A DNA stretch of 64,000 bases from Actinomadura harenae (GCF_003696215.1 NZ_RFFG01000034.1:19316-83315), one strand, 5' to 3'. Numbered from the stretch's first letter, positions 41,567 to 50,620 are shown. Made by a program: numbers and translations. The notes: generated by a model from the letters alone, not told the origin.

Positions 41567-42634
41567 TCAATGGTGGGCGGTGAAGAACGCTCGGAGGTCG
41601 TCGGCGAGGACTTGGGGTTGCTCCTGGGCGGCGTGGTGTCCGCCCTTGTCGTAGGTGTTCCAGTGCGTGATGGCCGCGTGGTCGCGTTCGGCGAACGGAC
41701 GGATGGACGGGAAGAAGTCGTCGCCGAAACCGGCCAGGCCCAAGGGGAACGACGACGGTTCGGCAGGTGGCTTGTTGCCGTAGTAGCCGGTCATGGCCGA
41801 GCTGCCGCCGGTGTCGGTCAGCCAGTAGATGGACGCGTTGGTGAGGATGTAGTCGTCGCTCACCGTGTCGCCGAACAACTGGAGATTCCATGCCAGCTGG
41901 CCCGCCGGGGAATCGGAGAGCGCGTGCGCGAGGGTCAGTGGCTGGGTGGACTGGAGGCCGAGGTAGGCGCCCCGGGTGGCCATGAAGCGCTCCAGGACGT
42001 TCAGCCTCTCCAGGTCGTCCGGTCCCAGTCGGGCGCGTTCCGCCGGGTCGCCGGACGGCAGGGAGAAGATCTGCGTGACGTGCACTCCGGCGATGTGGTC
42101 CGGGTCCAGGCGTCCGAGTTCGATGGAGATGAGCGAGCCGACGTCGTTGCCGTGGACGCCGTACCGCTCGTAGCCGAGGCGACGCATCAACTCCGCCCAC
42201 GCTGCGGCGATGCGGTGGCGGTTCCAGCCCGGTTCGCGCGGGACGCCGGAGAACCCGAAGCCGGGCACCGAGGGGACGACGAGGTGGAAGGCGTCGCTCA
42301 GCCGGTCGATCAGCGGAAGGAACTCCGCGACCGACATGGGCCAGCCGTGGGTGAGGATGAGCGGCAGGGCGTCCGGCCGGGGCGAACGGACGTGCAGGAA
42401 GTGCACGTCAAGGCCGTCGATCTCGGTCAGGAACTGCGGGTGGGCGTTGATCCTCCGCTCCCAGAGGCGCCAGTCGTAGCCGTCACGCCAGTACTCGACC
42501 AGGCGCCGGACGCGGTCGGCGGGCACGCCCAGCCCGTCGCCGGGCAGCGGGCGGGTGAAGCGGGTCGCGGCCAGGCGGGCGGCCAGGTCGTCCAGGCTCT
42601 CCTGCGGGATGTCCACCCGGTACGGGCGCGTCAT
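41567..42634 (-). CDS. Epoxide hydrolase (EHN + alpha/beta-hydrolase)
   Basis: 355 residues. The N-terminal EHN domain (VDIPQESLDDLAARLAATRF ... WRDGYDWRLWERRIN) folds over the hydrolase core. Oxyanion HGWPMSVAEFLPL, nucleophile Asp in GVHGNDVGSLI, acid region (LTDTGGSSAM onward), and the last His in HFERDHAAI-like form (FAERDHAAITHW). Length and order match the microsomal-type bacterial epoxide hydrolases. It is coupled to the upstream hydrolase gene by an ATGA overlap. Confidence 0.92.
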   Translation of the reverse strand: MTRPYRVDIPQESLDDLAARLAATRFTRPLPGDGLGVPADRVRRLVEYWRDGYDWRLWERRINAHPQFLTEIDGLDVHFLHVRSPRPDALPLILTHGWPMSVAEFLPLIDRLSDAFHLVVPSVPGFGFSGVPREPGWNRHRIAAAWAELMRRLGYERYGVHGNDVGSLISIELGRLDPDHIAGVHVTQIFSLPSGDPAERARLGPDDLERLNVLERFMATRGAYLGLQSTQPLTLAHALSDSPAGQLAWNLQLFGDTVSDDYILTNASIYWLTDTGGSSAMTGYYGNKPPAEPSSFPLGLAGFGDDFFPSIRPFAERDHAAITHWNTYDKGGHHAAQEQPQVLADDLRAFFTAHH

Positions 42635-43323
42635 GACCGGGCCGCCTCGTCCAGCGCGCGGGCCAGTGCCACCGGCGCGGTGATCATCGGCCAGTGTCCG
42701 GAGTCCAGCGTGACCATGTCCAGGCCGTCCGGCGGTCGTGGCGGGTCGCCCGCGCAGGCGATGTGGGTGCGGGGCAGGCGCTGCGCGGCGCTGAGGTCGG
42801 CGGGGGCCGGGTCCTGGTAGGTGCCGATCGGCTGGCCGACGCCGCGCGCCCGCAGCCAGGCCCGGTCCTCGGGGGTGAGCCCGTGCTCGCCGAAGTTGGC
42901 GTCGAGGACCTCGTCGCTCATGACCGGGATCCGGCCGTCCCGGACGGTCTCCATGATCGCTTCGACGACGGGTGCGGGCGTGCCGTCGAACAGGCTCTTC
43001 CCCGGCTCGGGCAGGACGGCGGCGAGGTAGACGATCCGGGCGATGCGGTCGGGGATCGCGGCTGCGGCGATCGTGGCCGGGGCTCCGCCGTACGAGTGCG
43101 CCACGAGCGTCACCTCGCGCAGCCCGGCGTACTCGATCGCGGCCGTGATGTCCCGGGCGTGCGTGGTGAGCGTCGTGTCCGGCGAGCCGAGATGCGCGCG
43201 GTCGCCGAAACCGGTGAGCGTCAGCGGGTGCAGCTCGTGGCCGTACGAGGTCAGCGGCGGCGTGACGCGCTCCCAGGCCCAGGCGCCGAGGAACGAGCCG
43301 CCGACAAGAACGATGGTCGACAC
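42631..43323 (-). CDS. Alpha/beta-hydrolase (esterase-like)
   Basis: 230 residues. It starts directly with strand VLVGGSFLGAWAWERV (the oxyanion region), has a serine nucleophile elbow (VAHSYGGAP), and the terminal His in LDSGHWPM. It resembles the salicylate-esterase/methyl-esterase-like group. First gene of a two-gene operon with the epoxide hydrolase, divergent from a WYL regulator. Confidence 0.88.
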   Translation of the reverse strand: MSTIVLVGGSFLGAWAWERVTPPLTSYGHELHPLTLTGFGDRAHLGSPDTTLTTHARDITAAIEYAGLREVTLVAHSYGGAPATIAAAAIPDRIARIVYLAAVLPEPGKSLFDGTPAPVVEAIMETVRDGRIPVMSDEVLDANFGEHGLTPEDRAWLRARGVGQPIGTYQDPAPADLSAAQRLPRTHIACAGDPPRPPDGLDMVTLDSGHWPMITAPVALARALDEAARS

Positions 43324-43408
43324 CGGGTCGACTCCTTTCGGTCGATCTCTTACCGGTGCGACGCTAGGCAGGATTGTGGACGCTTTCTGCCCTCATTAAA
43401 ATGTGATC

Positions 43409-44356
43409 ATGTCCCGTCCCGCGACCCGCGTCCTGACGCTGCTGGAGGTCCTCCAGGATCGCGGCCTGGTGCCCGCCGACGAACTGGCCCGGCACCTGGA
43501 CGTCGACGCCCGCGCCGTCCGCCGCTACGTCACCGCCCTGCGCGACATGGACATCCCCGTCGAGTCCGTCCGCGGACGCTACGGCGGGTACCGGCTGGCC
43601 CGCGGCGTGCGCCTGCCGCCCCTGATGCTCGCCGACGACGAGGCGGTCGCCGTCGCGGTCGCGCTGGCCACCGGCAAGGAGAACGACCAGGTCGGGGAGC
43701 CCGGCCCGGCCGACCGGGCGCTGGTTAAGCTCAACCGCGTCCTGCCCGTGCCGCTGCGTCGCCGCGTCACCGCGCTGATCGAGGCCACCTCGGCGACGGC
43801 GGGCCCGCTGACCCCCGAACCCCACCTGGCGCTGACGCTCGCCGCGGCCGTCCACGCGCGGCACACCGTCCGGATCGAGCACACGCGCGGCGCGCGCGAG
43901 GTGGACCCGTACGGGCTCGTCGTCCACACGCGCCACTGGTACCTGGTCGGACACGACCATCTCCGCGACGCCGTCCGCATGTACCGCCTGGACAGGATCG
44001 GCGACGCCGCCGAACTGCCCGGCCGGTTCACCCCGCCCGAGGGCTTCGACCCGGTCGCCCACGTCCTGCGCACGCTGACGTTCGACGCCTGGACGCACCG
44101 CACCGAGGTCTGGCTCGACACCGACCTGCGGACCGCCGCCGACCGTCTGCCCGCCACCTTCGGCAGCCTGCACGCCTGCCCCGAGGGCGGTGTGCTCCTG
44201 GTCAGCGGCGCGGAGGACCTGCCCGCCATGGCGCGCCTCCTCACCGGACTGCCCTGGGCCTTCACCGTCCGCAGCCCGCCCGAGCTGATCACGGCGCTCG
44301 CCGGGCACGTCGCCGAGCTCACCCGGGCCGTCGACCGCTCCCGGTCCGCGCCGTAG
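43409..44356 (+). CDS. WYL-domain transcriptional regulator
   Basis: 315 residues, paralogous to the 330-residue regulator at 37.1-38.1 kb. Same winged HTH (LVPADELARHLDVDARAVRRY) and the RGRYGGYRLARGVRLPPLML signature, and a WYL core (HWYLVGHDHLRDAVRMYRLDRI). ATG chosen; a GTG two codons earlier is equal. It is divergent from the hydrolase pair (85-nt gap) and probably controls it. Confidence 0.92.
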   Translation: MSRPATRVLTLLEVLQDRGLVPADELARHLDVDARAVRRYVTALRDMDIPVESVRGRYGGYRLARGVRLPPLMLADDEAVAVAVALATGKENDQVGEPGPADRALVKLNRVLPVPLRRRVTALIEATSATAGPLTPEPHLALTLAAAVHARHTVRIEHTRGAREVDPYGLVVHTRHWYLVGHDHLRDAVRMYRLDRIGDAAELPGRFTPPEGFDPVAHVLRTLTFDAWTHRTEVWLDTDLRTAADRLPATFGSLHACPEGGVLLVSGAEDLPAMARLLTGLPWAFTVRSPPELITALAGHVAELTRAVDRSRSAP

Positions 44357-44441
44357 GGGCCTCCGTATAACCCTTTGGCGAATCATGAAGGCCGCTGCTA
44401 CCTTGACCGAGGCCGTGCGAAAGACCGAGGAGGTGGTACCC

Positions 44442-44495
44442 GTGAACACACTGATGACATGGGTGCTCCCCTCCGGGGTCACGGTCGGGCGATAG
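44442..44495 (+). CDS. Possible 17-residue leader peptide
   Basis: GTG to TAG, reading MNTLMTWVLPSGVTVGR, behind a strong GAGGAGG ribosome-binding site. A hairpin (44502-44528) lies between its stop and the next start codon. No regulatory codon run is obvious, so a translation-coupled or attenuation role is only suggested by layout. Confidence 0.45.
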   Translation: MNTLMTWVLPSGVTVGR

Positions 44496-44501
44496 GTCGT
44501 C

Positions 44502-44528
44502 CGGGAGCGCCGTTCTTGAGCACTCCCG
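44502..44528 (+). promoter_or_regulatory. Hairpin between leader ORF and hydrolase gene
   Basis: CGGGAG at 44502-44507 pairs with CTCCCG at 44523-44528, extended by two G-C pairs past one mismatch, with a 9-nt loop. It ends 12 nt before the hydrolase ATG and could sequester or terminate. Confidence 0.45.
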
Positions 44529-44540
44529 AAAGGCACGACC

Positions 44541-45299
44541 ATGCGTTTCACCTCTGAGCAGCGCCTCAACGACGGCGTCCTCGAACGCGGATTCACTCTC
44601 GGCGACATTCCCGGCATCCTCTGGACGCCCGCGTCCGCCTCCGCCTCCGCACCGGTCCCGCTGATCCTGCTCGGTCACCCCGGCGGACTGAACAAGATGT
44701 ACCCCCGGCTGCTGGGCCGGGCCCGGAACGTCGCGGCGGACGGCTTCGCCGCGGCCGCCATCGAGCTCCCCGGGAGCGGCGACCGGCCCCGCTCGGCCGA
44801 GGTCGAGCAGGCCCGCGCCGACGTGCGTCGCGTCCTCGCGGCGGGCGAGCCCGTCGGCGGGGAGCTCATCGACCGGCTCATCCTCCCGCTGGTCGACCAG
44901 GCGGTCCCGGAATGGCAGGCCACCCTGGACGCCCTCTTCACGCAGGCCGAGATCGGCGGCCCCGTCGGATACTCGGGGGGCGTGATCTCCATCGGCGTCC
45001 GGCTGGCGGTGGTCGAGCCGCGCATCGCGGCCGCCGGCCTGTTCGCCGGGTCCTTCATCCCTCGCGTCATCTTCGAGGAGGCGCGCCAGGTCACCATTCC
45101 GCTGCACGTCCTGCTCCAGTGGGACGACGAGGGCAACGACCGCCAGGCCGCCCTGGACCTGTTCGACGCCTTCGGCTCCAAGGAGAAGACGCTGAACGCC
45201 AACATGGGCGGGCACACCGGCGTCCCGCAGGCCGCGGGGGACGCCGCGGCCCGCTTCTTCACCCGGCACCTGGGCGGCAGCCGGGCCGACGCGAAGTGA
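44541..45299 (+). CDS. Dienelactone-hydrolase-like alpha/beta-hydrolase
   Basis: 252 residues. Fold markers: PLILLGHPGG (oxyanion), serine elbow VGYSGGVISIG, acid Asp in LLQWDDEGND and His in MGGHTGVP. The last resembles the DLH/acetyl-xylan-esterase-like group. A GAAAGG precedes the ATG. It follows a short leader ORF and hairpin, which may tune its expression. Substrate unknown. Confidence 0.85.
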   Translation: MRFTSEQRLNDGVLERGFTLGDIPGILWTPASASASAPVPLILLGHPGGLNKMYPRLLGRARNVAADGFAAAAIELPGSGDRPRSAEVEQARADVRRVLAAGEPVGGELIDRLILPLVDQAVPEWQATLDALFTQAEIGGPVGYSGGVISIGVRLAVVEPRIAAAGLFAGSFIPRVIFEEARQVTIPLHVLLQWDDEGNDRQAALDLFDAFGSKEKTLNANMGGHTGVPQAAGDAAARFFTRHLGGSRADAK

Positions 45300-45321
45300 C
45301 ATAGCGCGCACGACCTCATGT

Positions 45322-45353
45322 GGGGCGTCCTGCCGGAGAAGGCAGGGCGCCCC
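45322..45353. terminator. Terminator hairpin between convergent genes
   Basis: 13-bp stem GGGGCGTCCTGCC / GGCAGGGCGCCCC with one T-G wobble and a 6-nt loop. Confidence 0.75.
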
Positions 45354-45358
45354 CTCGT

Positions 45359-47299
45359 TCAGGAGAGCCGCTCGATGATGGCGCGGTACTGCCGCTGGAG
45401 GCGTTCGTCGTTATCGACGGACCAGTTCTCGCAGCGGCGCGTGCGCCGCAACTCGTCGCGGAGACGCGGTAGGACGGATTCCGCGGCGGTGCCCATGCGA
45501 TCGAGGCAGGTGACGACCTTGTCGGTCGTTTCCGGGTCGTTCACCCAGCCGTGCAGCAGCGTGTCCAGCACGGCGCGGGTCTCCGGCGGCCCCCCGATCT
45601 CCCAGAGGGCGGACGCGAAGCGGGCGCCGAGCCACGAGTGGGTCAGCAACTCCCGCAGGCGGGGCACGGCGACCGCGGCCGGTGGCCCGATCTGCCCGAG
45701 GATGTCGGCGGCCTCGGCGACGGCGAAATCGAAGGGTTCGTCGAGCAGGCCCTGGAGCAGCGGTAGCGCCTCGTCGAGGTCGCGACCGATCGACCAGAGG
45801 GCGGCGATCGCGGCGCGCCGGACGTGGATGTCGCTCTCCGTCGTCAGCGGCCGAATCCTGTCGAGGACGCCGGAGGCCGCGGGGCCGAAGGATCCCAGGG
45901 CCCTGAGGACGGCGTGTGCGGCGCCGTCCATGGCCGTGTCGAGCGCCCGGATGAGCGCCGGCAGGGCCGCCTCGTCCCCGAACACCGCCAGTGCGGACAG
46001 CATCGCGTAGAAGCTCGTCCGGTCGTGCGGCCGAGCGGCCGCCGTGACCTGGTCGAGCAGGGGGATCAGGCGGGGGACGAGCTGGTCGCCGCCTTCGGGC
46101 AGGCAGCCGGCGACCTCGACCGCGCGCCAGTCGTCCACGCCGCTGTCCAGAGCCACCAGCAGGCTGGGAAGTGCGCGCAGGTCGCCCCTCCGGGCCAAGG
46201 CGCAGACCGCTTCCTGATGGGCCCAACGTAGGTGCCACTGCGGCGCGGCCCAGACGCCCGGCCCGTGGGACGTGCGCTGCGCGGCGACATACGCGGCCAG
46301 CGTCTCGCGCACCGGGCCGATGAGGGCGTGGCAGCTGTGGAGGACCGCTGCGGCATCGGCGGATACCGCCAGGTGGCGGTCATCGAGCCGGTCGGCGACG
46401 CGGGAGATGAGCCCGGTGTGGTCGCCGCGCCACGAGCACATGAGCTCCTTGCTCATGCGCAGCGCGTCGCGCCGGGCTCGGGGGTGGGGGTCGCTGAGGT
46501 ACTCGGTGATCAGGGCCGTGCGCTGGGGCGTCCGTCCGTCCAGCGTGTCGTGGATGGTGTGCAGGAGCCGGGCGTCGTACGGCTTCATCCGGCGCAGGAG
46601 GTCGATCGCCGCGGGGACGGCGTCCTCGCCGATCTGGGCAGGGGTGCAGCGGACCCGCTGGACCGCGGCCGCGAGCCGCGTCTCCAGATCGGCGTCGTCG
46701 TCCGAGGCCACTTGGTCGAGCCATGCCCTGGCCTGCTCGGACACGGCCGGTGTGCGCAGGGCCAGTGACGCCATCGCCTCCACGAGCAGCCGTCGCTCGA
46801 TGGACGCGTCCGCGTCCGGGAGGCGGGAGCGCAGGACCGCCGCCGCCTGGGCGGGGTCGTCGAGGAACAGCGCCACCCCTCGGAACGCGGCCTGTCGCAG
46901 GCGGGAGTCGGGAGCGGAGGTCAACTCCACGAAGACGCCTGCGTGCTCGCGAAGGATGACGAGAGCCTCGACCTCGGCGGCGTCCGGGCCGTGGGCGCCA
47001 GCGCATCCCTCGGCGGACTCCTCACCGATCTCGACCAGGATCGGGACGACCCAGTCCCGTCCGGGGGCGGTGACGTCTTCGGCGTGTTCCAGGAGGAACG
47101 GAAGGCTCGCCGCCGTGGAGTCGAACACCCTGCCGAAAGGGAAGAGCTTCAGATAGAAGTCGCTGATGGCCTCGTTCCGCTCGTCCGCGTCCGAGGACCG
47201 CAGAGCCGACAGCAGGGCCGGGACGTCCTCCGCCGATCCGTCGGCGTGGACCAGCGACGACCAGTCGATGGCGTCGGGATCGGCGGGCATGGGCGGCAT
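45359..47299 (-). CDS. HEAT-repeat protein
   Basis: 646 residues made almost wholly of HEAT/PBS-lyase-type helical pairs (for example LVEIGEESAEGC, SDIHVRRAAIAALWSIGRDLD, AVAVPRLRELL). There is no catalytic motif, signal peptide or TM segment, so it is probably a cytosolic scaffold. The N-terminus (DAIDWSSLVHADGSAEDVPALL) resembles other actinobacterial orphan HEAT proteins. An ATG three codons later is equal. It is divergent from a quinone-reductase gene, with an inverted repeat in between. Confidence 0.85.
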   Translation of the reverse strand: MPPMPADPDAIDWSSLVHADGSAEDVPALLSALRSSDADERNEAISDFYLKLFPFGRVFDSTAASLPFLLEHAEDVTAPGRDWVVPILVEIGEESAEGCAGAHGPDAAEVEALVILREHAGVFVELTSAPDSRLRQAAFRGVALFLDDPAQAAAVLRSRLPDADASIERRLLVEAMASLALRTPAVSEQARAWLDQVASDDDADLETRLAAAVQRVRCTPAQIGEDAVPAAIDLLRRMKPYDARLLHTIHDTLDGRTPQRTALITEYLSDPHPRARRDALRMSKELMCSWRGDHTGLISRVADRLDDRHLAVSADAAAVLHSCHALIGPVRETLAAYVAAQRTSHGPGVWAAPQWHLRWAHQEAVCALARRGDLRALPSLLVALDSGVDDWRAVEVAGCLPEGGDQLVPRLIPLLDQVTAAARPHDRTSFYAMLSALAVFGDEAALPALIRALDTAMDGAAHAVLRALGSFGPAASGVLDRIRPLTTESDIHVRRAAIAALWSIGRDLDEALPLLQGLLDEPFDFAVAEAADILGQIGPPAAVAVPRLRELLTHSWLGARFASALWEIGGPPETRAVLDTLLHGWVNDPETTDKVVTCLDRMGTAAESVLPRLRDELRRTRRCENWSVDNDERLQRQYRAIIERLS

Positions 47300-47330
47300 T
47301 ATGCCCTGGCTTCGGGCGTCTCCCTGATAT

Positions 47331-47345
47331 TTAGGTTTGACCTAA
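47331..47345. promoter_or_regulatory. TTAGGT-TTG-ACCTAA inverted repeat
   Basis: Perfect 6-bp arms around 3 nt, in the divergent promoter between the HEAT-protein and quinone-reductase genes. A further TAGGTTTG occurs near 47360. No regulator gene is adjacent. Confidence 0.5.
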
Positions 47346-47402
47346 TTATGTGTCGGGTCTAGGTTTGGGAGCGTTGGTCAGGGCACGGACTGGGGAGCAG
47401 CC

Positions 47403-48305
47403 ATGCGCAAGATCCGTTTTGAAGCCGATGCGACGCCTGTCCTGGAGGAGGCGGGCGTTCCGCAGGCCGGTCCTGGTGAGCTGCTCGTTCGTGTCGAGGC
47501 CGTGGGGGTCGGGCTGGGACTGGTCCGTTCGATGCGGTCGGGGACGCCTGCGACCGGTGCGGAGGTCGTCGGCAGGGTGACGGGCCTGGGGCCCGGGACC
47601 AGCGGCTTTCAGGTGGGGGACAGGGTTGGCGGGGTCGTGATGCGCGACGCCTTCGCTGACACGGTGGTGGCGGTGCCGCAGCTGATGTCGGCGGTGCCCG
47701 AGGACGTGGACACCGCCGACGCGTTGTGCCTGGTCCGGGGCGGCCTTATCGCGATGAGCGCGCTGCGCGCGGGGGCGTTCGCCGCAGGGGAGTCCGTGCT
47801 CGTGACCGGCGCGGCCAGCGGGGTCGGGCACCTGGCCGTCCAGCTCGCCAAGGCGATGGGCGCGGCCCGGGTCGTCGCGGCGGCCGGTTCGCCGGACAAG
47901 GCCGCCTTCCTGCGCGACTGCGGCGCGACCGAGGTGGTCGCCTACGACCAGGACTGGGGCGAGCCGGTGGACGTCGTGCTCGACGGGGTCGGCGGTGACC
48001 TCGTCCAGCGAGGGGTGGACGCGCTCCGTCCGCGCGGACGGCTGGTCGCCTTCAGCGCGGGCGGCGGCGTCGTCGACGCCGGGAGCCTGCTCGGCGGGCT
48101 GAAGACCGTCACCGGCTTCTCGATCGGCCTGATCGGCCGTGAGCAGCCCGAGCTGATCGACGGGATGCGGGCCGAGCTGTGGCGGCTCCTCGCCCCCGGT
48201 GACCTGCGTCCCGCGCACACCGCGTTCCCGTTCGAGGACGTCGATCGGGCCGTCGCTCTCGTCGCCGAGCGGCGCAACCTCGGCCGCGTGCTGCTGGAGC
48301 CGTGA
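47403..48305 (+). CDS. Zinc-independent MDR quinone oxidoreductase
   Basis: 300 residues of the medium-chain reductase family. The N-terminal GroES-like fold is shortened: the usual VKAVGVNPxD segment is VEAVGVGLGLVRSM. The Rossmann fold has the quinone-reductase NADP motif VTGAASGVGHLAVQLAK, followed by VLDGVGGDLV. There are no structural zinc Cys. It probably reduces quinones or other electrophiles with NADPH. It is divergent from the HEAT-repeat gene. Confidence 0.9.
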   Translation: MRKIRFEADATPVLEEAGVPQAGPGELLVRVEAVGVGLGLVRSMRSGTPATGAEVVGRVTGLGPGTSGFQVGDRVGGVVMRDAFADTVVAVPQLMSAVPEDVDTADALCLVRGGLIAMSALRAGAFAAGESVLVTGAASGVGHLAVQLAKAMGAARVVAAAGSPDKAAFLRDCGATEVVAYDQDWGEPVDVVLDGVGGDLVQRGVDALRPRGRLVAFSAGGGVVDAGSLLGGLKTVTGFSIGLIGREQPELIDGMRAELWRLLAPGDLRPAHTAFPFEDVDRAVALVAERRNLGRVLLEP

Positions 48306-48311
48306 TCCTCG

Positions 48312-49844
48312 CTACGCGTCCGGGTGGGTGGAGTCCTTCAGCAACGGGAGGACGACGCGGAAGGTGGCGCCCTCGCCGGGGGTGGTGTCCAGGTCGAGGC
48401 GGCCGTTGTGGGCGGTGACCAGGGCCTGCGCGATGGGGAGGCCGAGGCCGGAGCCGCCCGTGGTGCGGTCGCGGGAGGCGTCGGTCCGGTAGAAGCGGTC
48501 GAAGACGTGGCGGCGTTCCTCGGGGGTGAGGCCGGGACCCTGGTCGGCGACCTCGATGACGGCGTGGTCGCCGATGGTCCCCACACCGATCCGGACGGGA
48601 GTGCCCGGCGGCGTGTGGGCGACCGCGTTGCCGACGAGGTTGGTGACGACCTGGCGCAGGCGGGCCTCGTCCGCGAGGGCGGGGGCACTGGACGGACGCC
48701 CCCCGCCCGGGCCGGTGAGGGTGACCGGGCGGGCGGCGTCCAGCGCGCGGACGTCGTGGAGGGCGTCCGCGGCGAGGGTGCGCAGGTCCATGGGGGCCAG
48801 GTCGAGGGCGAAGGCGGAGCCGTGGGCGGCCTCGTCCACGCGGGCGAGCAGGAACATGTCCTCGACCAGGCGGGTGAGGCGCGCGGACTCCCCGGCGATC
48901 CGGTCCATGGTGCGGTCGACGTCCGCGCGGGTGGGGAGCGCGCCGAGGCGGTACAGGTCGGTGTAGCCGCGGATGCCGACGAGGGGCGTGCGGAGTTCGT
49001 GACCGGCGTCGGCGAAGAAGCGGCGGGTGCGGGCCTCGGCCTCGTCGCGGGCGCGGAAGGCGGCGTCGATCTCGTCGAGCATCCGGTTCAGGGCGGTGGT
49101 GAGGCGGCCGACCTCGGTGCGCGGCCCGGCGAGCTCGGGCACGCGGTGCGAGTAGTCCCCGGCGGCGATCGCGGTGGCGGTCTCCTCGATGCGGGTCAGC
49201 GGCCGCAGCCCGGAGCGGACGGCGAACCAGCCCGCGGCGGTGAGGACGGCGAGCAGTGCCAGGCCCGCGGTGAGGGAGTAGAACCCGGTCCGGGCGACGG
49301 TCCGCTGGATCTCGTCCAGGGACGTGGCGATCGCGACGCTCCCCGAGGTGCCGCCCGGCTCCGGCGGGCCGAGCAGGTTCTCGCCGCTGCGCGGCAGCGT
49401 GATGACGCGCCAGTCGTGGTCGCCGTTGAGCGCGGGGACCGTGAACGGCTTCTTGCCCTTGGCGGTGACGGCCGCCCGGTCCAGGCGGGGGAGTCTCGGG
49501 CCGCCGCCCGGCAGCGGGGTCCCGGCGTCGTAGACCCTGATGACGTCGCCCCGGTCGTTCACGATGGTGGCGGTCGTGTCGCCGAGGACGCTCAGCGGCC
49601 GGATGCTCGCCCGGTTGTTGCTGGTCGGCGGCAGCGGCACACGGGCGGCGATCTCGCCGGTGAACAGGAGCCGGTCGTCCAGGCGTCCCTGGAGGTAGCC
49701 GCGGAGCCCGAAGGTGACGACCGCTCCGGCCGCGAGCAGGCCGACGGCGACGAGCGCGATGGACAGGCAGAGGAGGCGCGTGCGCAGCGACATGCTCCAC
49801 GGCAGCCGTCCCGCTCGTCCGGCCCGTCCGGCCCGTCCGGTCAC
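48312..49844 (-). CDS. Two-component sensor histidine kinase
   Basis: 510 residues. The GTG overlaps the response-regulator TGA (GTGA), adding an Arg/Ala/Gly-rich tail (RAGRAGRAGR) before TM1 (LCLSIALVAVGLLAAGAVV); an ATG at 49793 is an alternative. Extracytoplasmic sensor of about 135 residues, TM2 (FYSLTAGLALLAVLTAAGW), HAMP, HisKA with His282 (FFADAGHELRTPL), and a HATPase with N (NLVGNAVAHT), G1 (DQGPGL) and G2 (GSGLGLPI) boxes. It phosphorylates the adjacent regulator. The signal is unknown, but envelope stress would fit the MMPL exporter upstream. Confidence 0.93.
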   Translation of the reverse strand: MTGRAGRAGRAGRLPWSMSLRTRLLCLSIALVAVGLLAAGAVVTFGLRGYLQGRLDDRLLFTGEIAARVPLPPTSNNRASIRPLSVLGDTTATIVNDRGDVIRVYDAGTPLPGGGPRLPRLDRAAVTAKGKKPFTVPALNGDHDWRVITLPRSGENLLGPPEPGGTSGSVAIATSLDEIQRTVARTGFYSLTAGLALLAVLTAAGWFAVRSGLRPLTRIEETATAIAAGDYSHRVPELAGPRTEVGRLTTALNRMLDEIDAAFRARDEAEARTRRFFADAGHELRTPLVGIRGYTDLYRLGALPTRADVDRTMDRIAGESARLTRLVEDMFLLARVDEAAHGSAFALDLAPMDLRTLAADALHDVRALDAARPVTLTGPGGGRPSSAPALADEARLRQVVTNLVGNAVAHTPPGTPVRIGVGTIGDHAVIEVADQGPGLTPEERRHVFDRFYRTDASRDRTTGGSGLGLPIAQALVTAHNGRLDLDTTPGEGATFRVVLPLLKDSTHPDA

Positions 49845-50539
49845 GGTCGCGGCCCCCGCATGACGTAGCCGACGCCGCGGACGGTGTGGATGAGCTTCGG
49901 CTCCTCGGTGTCGACTTTGCGGCGCAGGTAGCTGATGTAGGTGTCGACGATGCTGGGGTCGCCGCCGAAGTCGTAGTCCCACACGCTGAGCAGGATCTGG
50001 CTCTTCGACAGCGTCCGCTCGGCGTTCACCATCAGCAGGTGCAGCAGCCGGAACTCGGTCGGGGAGAGCCGGACGGCGCGTCCCGCGCGGGCGACGCGGT
50101 GGCCGTCGGGTTCGAGTTCCAGGTCGCCGACGACGAGCCGGGGCGGCGGCTCGCCGCGCGTCCGCCGCAGGACCGCGCGGATCCGCGCGATGAGCTCCTC
50201 CAGGTCGAACGGCTTGGTGATGTAGTCGTCGCCGCCGATCTCCAGGCCGTGGATGCGGTCGCGGCGGTCCTCGCGCGCGGTGACGAACAGGACGGGCAGC
50301 GGCCCGCCGGCCGCGCTGAGGGCACCGGCGCGCAGCTCCCGGACGACCTCGAACCCGTCCATGTCCGGGAGCATGACGTCGAGCAGCACCAGGTCCGGCG
50401 GACGCGCCGCGGCCAGGTCCAGGGCCTCCCGGCCGGTCGCGGCGGCGTCCACGTCGAAGCCCGCGTAGCGCAGGGCGGTGCGCAGCAGCTCGCGGACGGT
50501 CGGCTCGTCGTCCACGACCAGCAGGTGGTCCTCGCGCAT
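49841..50539 (-). CDS. OmpR/PhoB-family response regulator
   Basis: 232 residues. Receiver domain with acidic pocket (LVVDDEP), phospho-acceptor Asp54 (LVLLDVMLPDMDG) and Lys in YITKPF. C-terminal winged helix (LSPTEFRLLHLLMVNAERTLSKSQILLSVWDYDF ... VDTYISYLRRKVD), as in the MprA/PhoP group. It starts 81 nt after the MMPL gene and overlaps the kinase gene, so all three are likely one operon. Confidence 0.94.
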   Translation of the reverse strand: MREDHLLVVDDEPTVRELLRTALRYAGFDVDAAATGREALDLAAARPPDLVLLDVMLPDMDGFEVVRELRAGALSAAGGPLPVLFVTAREDRRDRIHGLEIGGDDYITKPFDLEELIARIRAVLRRTRGEPPPRLVVGDLELEPDGHRVARAGRAVRLSPTEFRLLHLLMVNAERTLSKSQILLSVWDYDFGGDPSIVDTYISYLRRKVDTEEPKLIHTVRGVGYVMRGPRP

Positions 50540-50620
50540 GGGTGTGTCGCCGCCTCGATGGTGGGTCCGGCCTGTCGAGTAGAGATCATGCCCTGCGGTC
50601 CTGAACGGCAAGCGGGCAGG

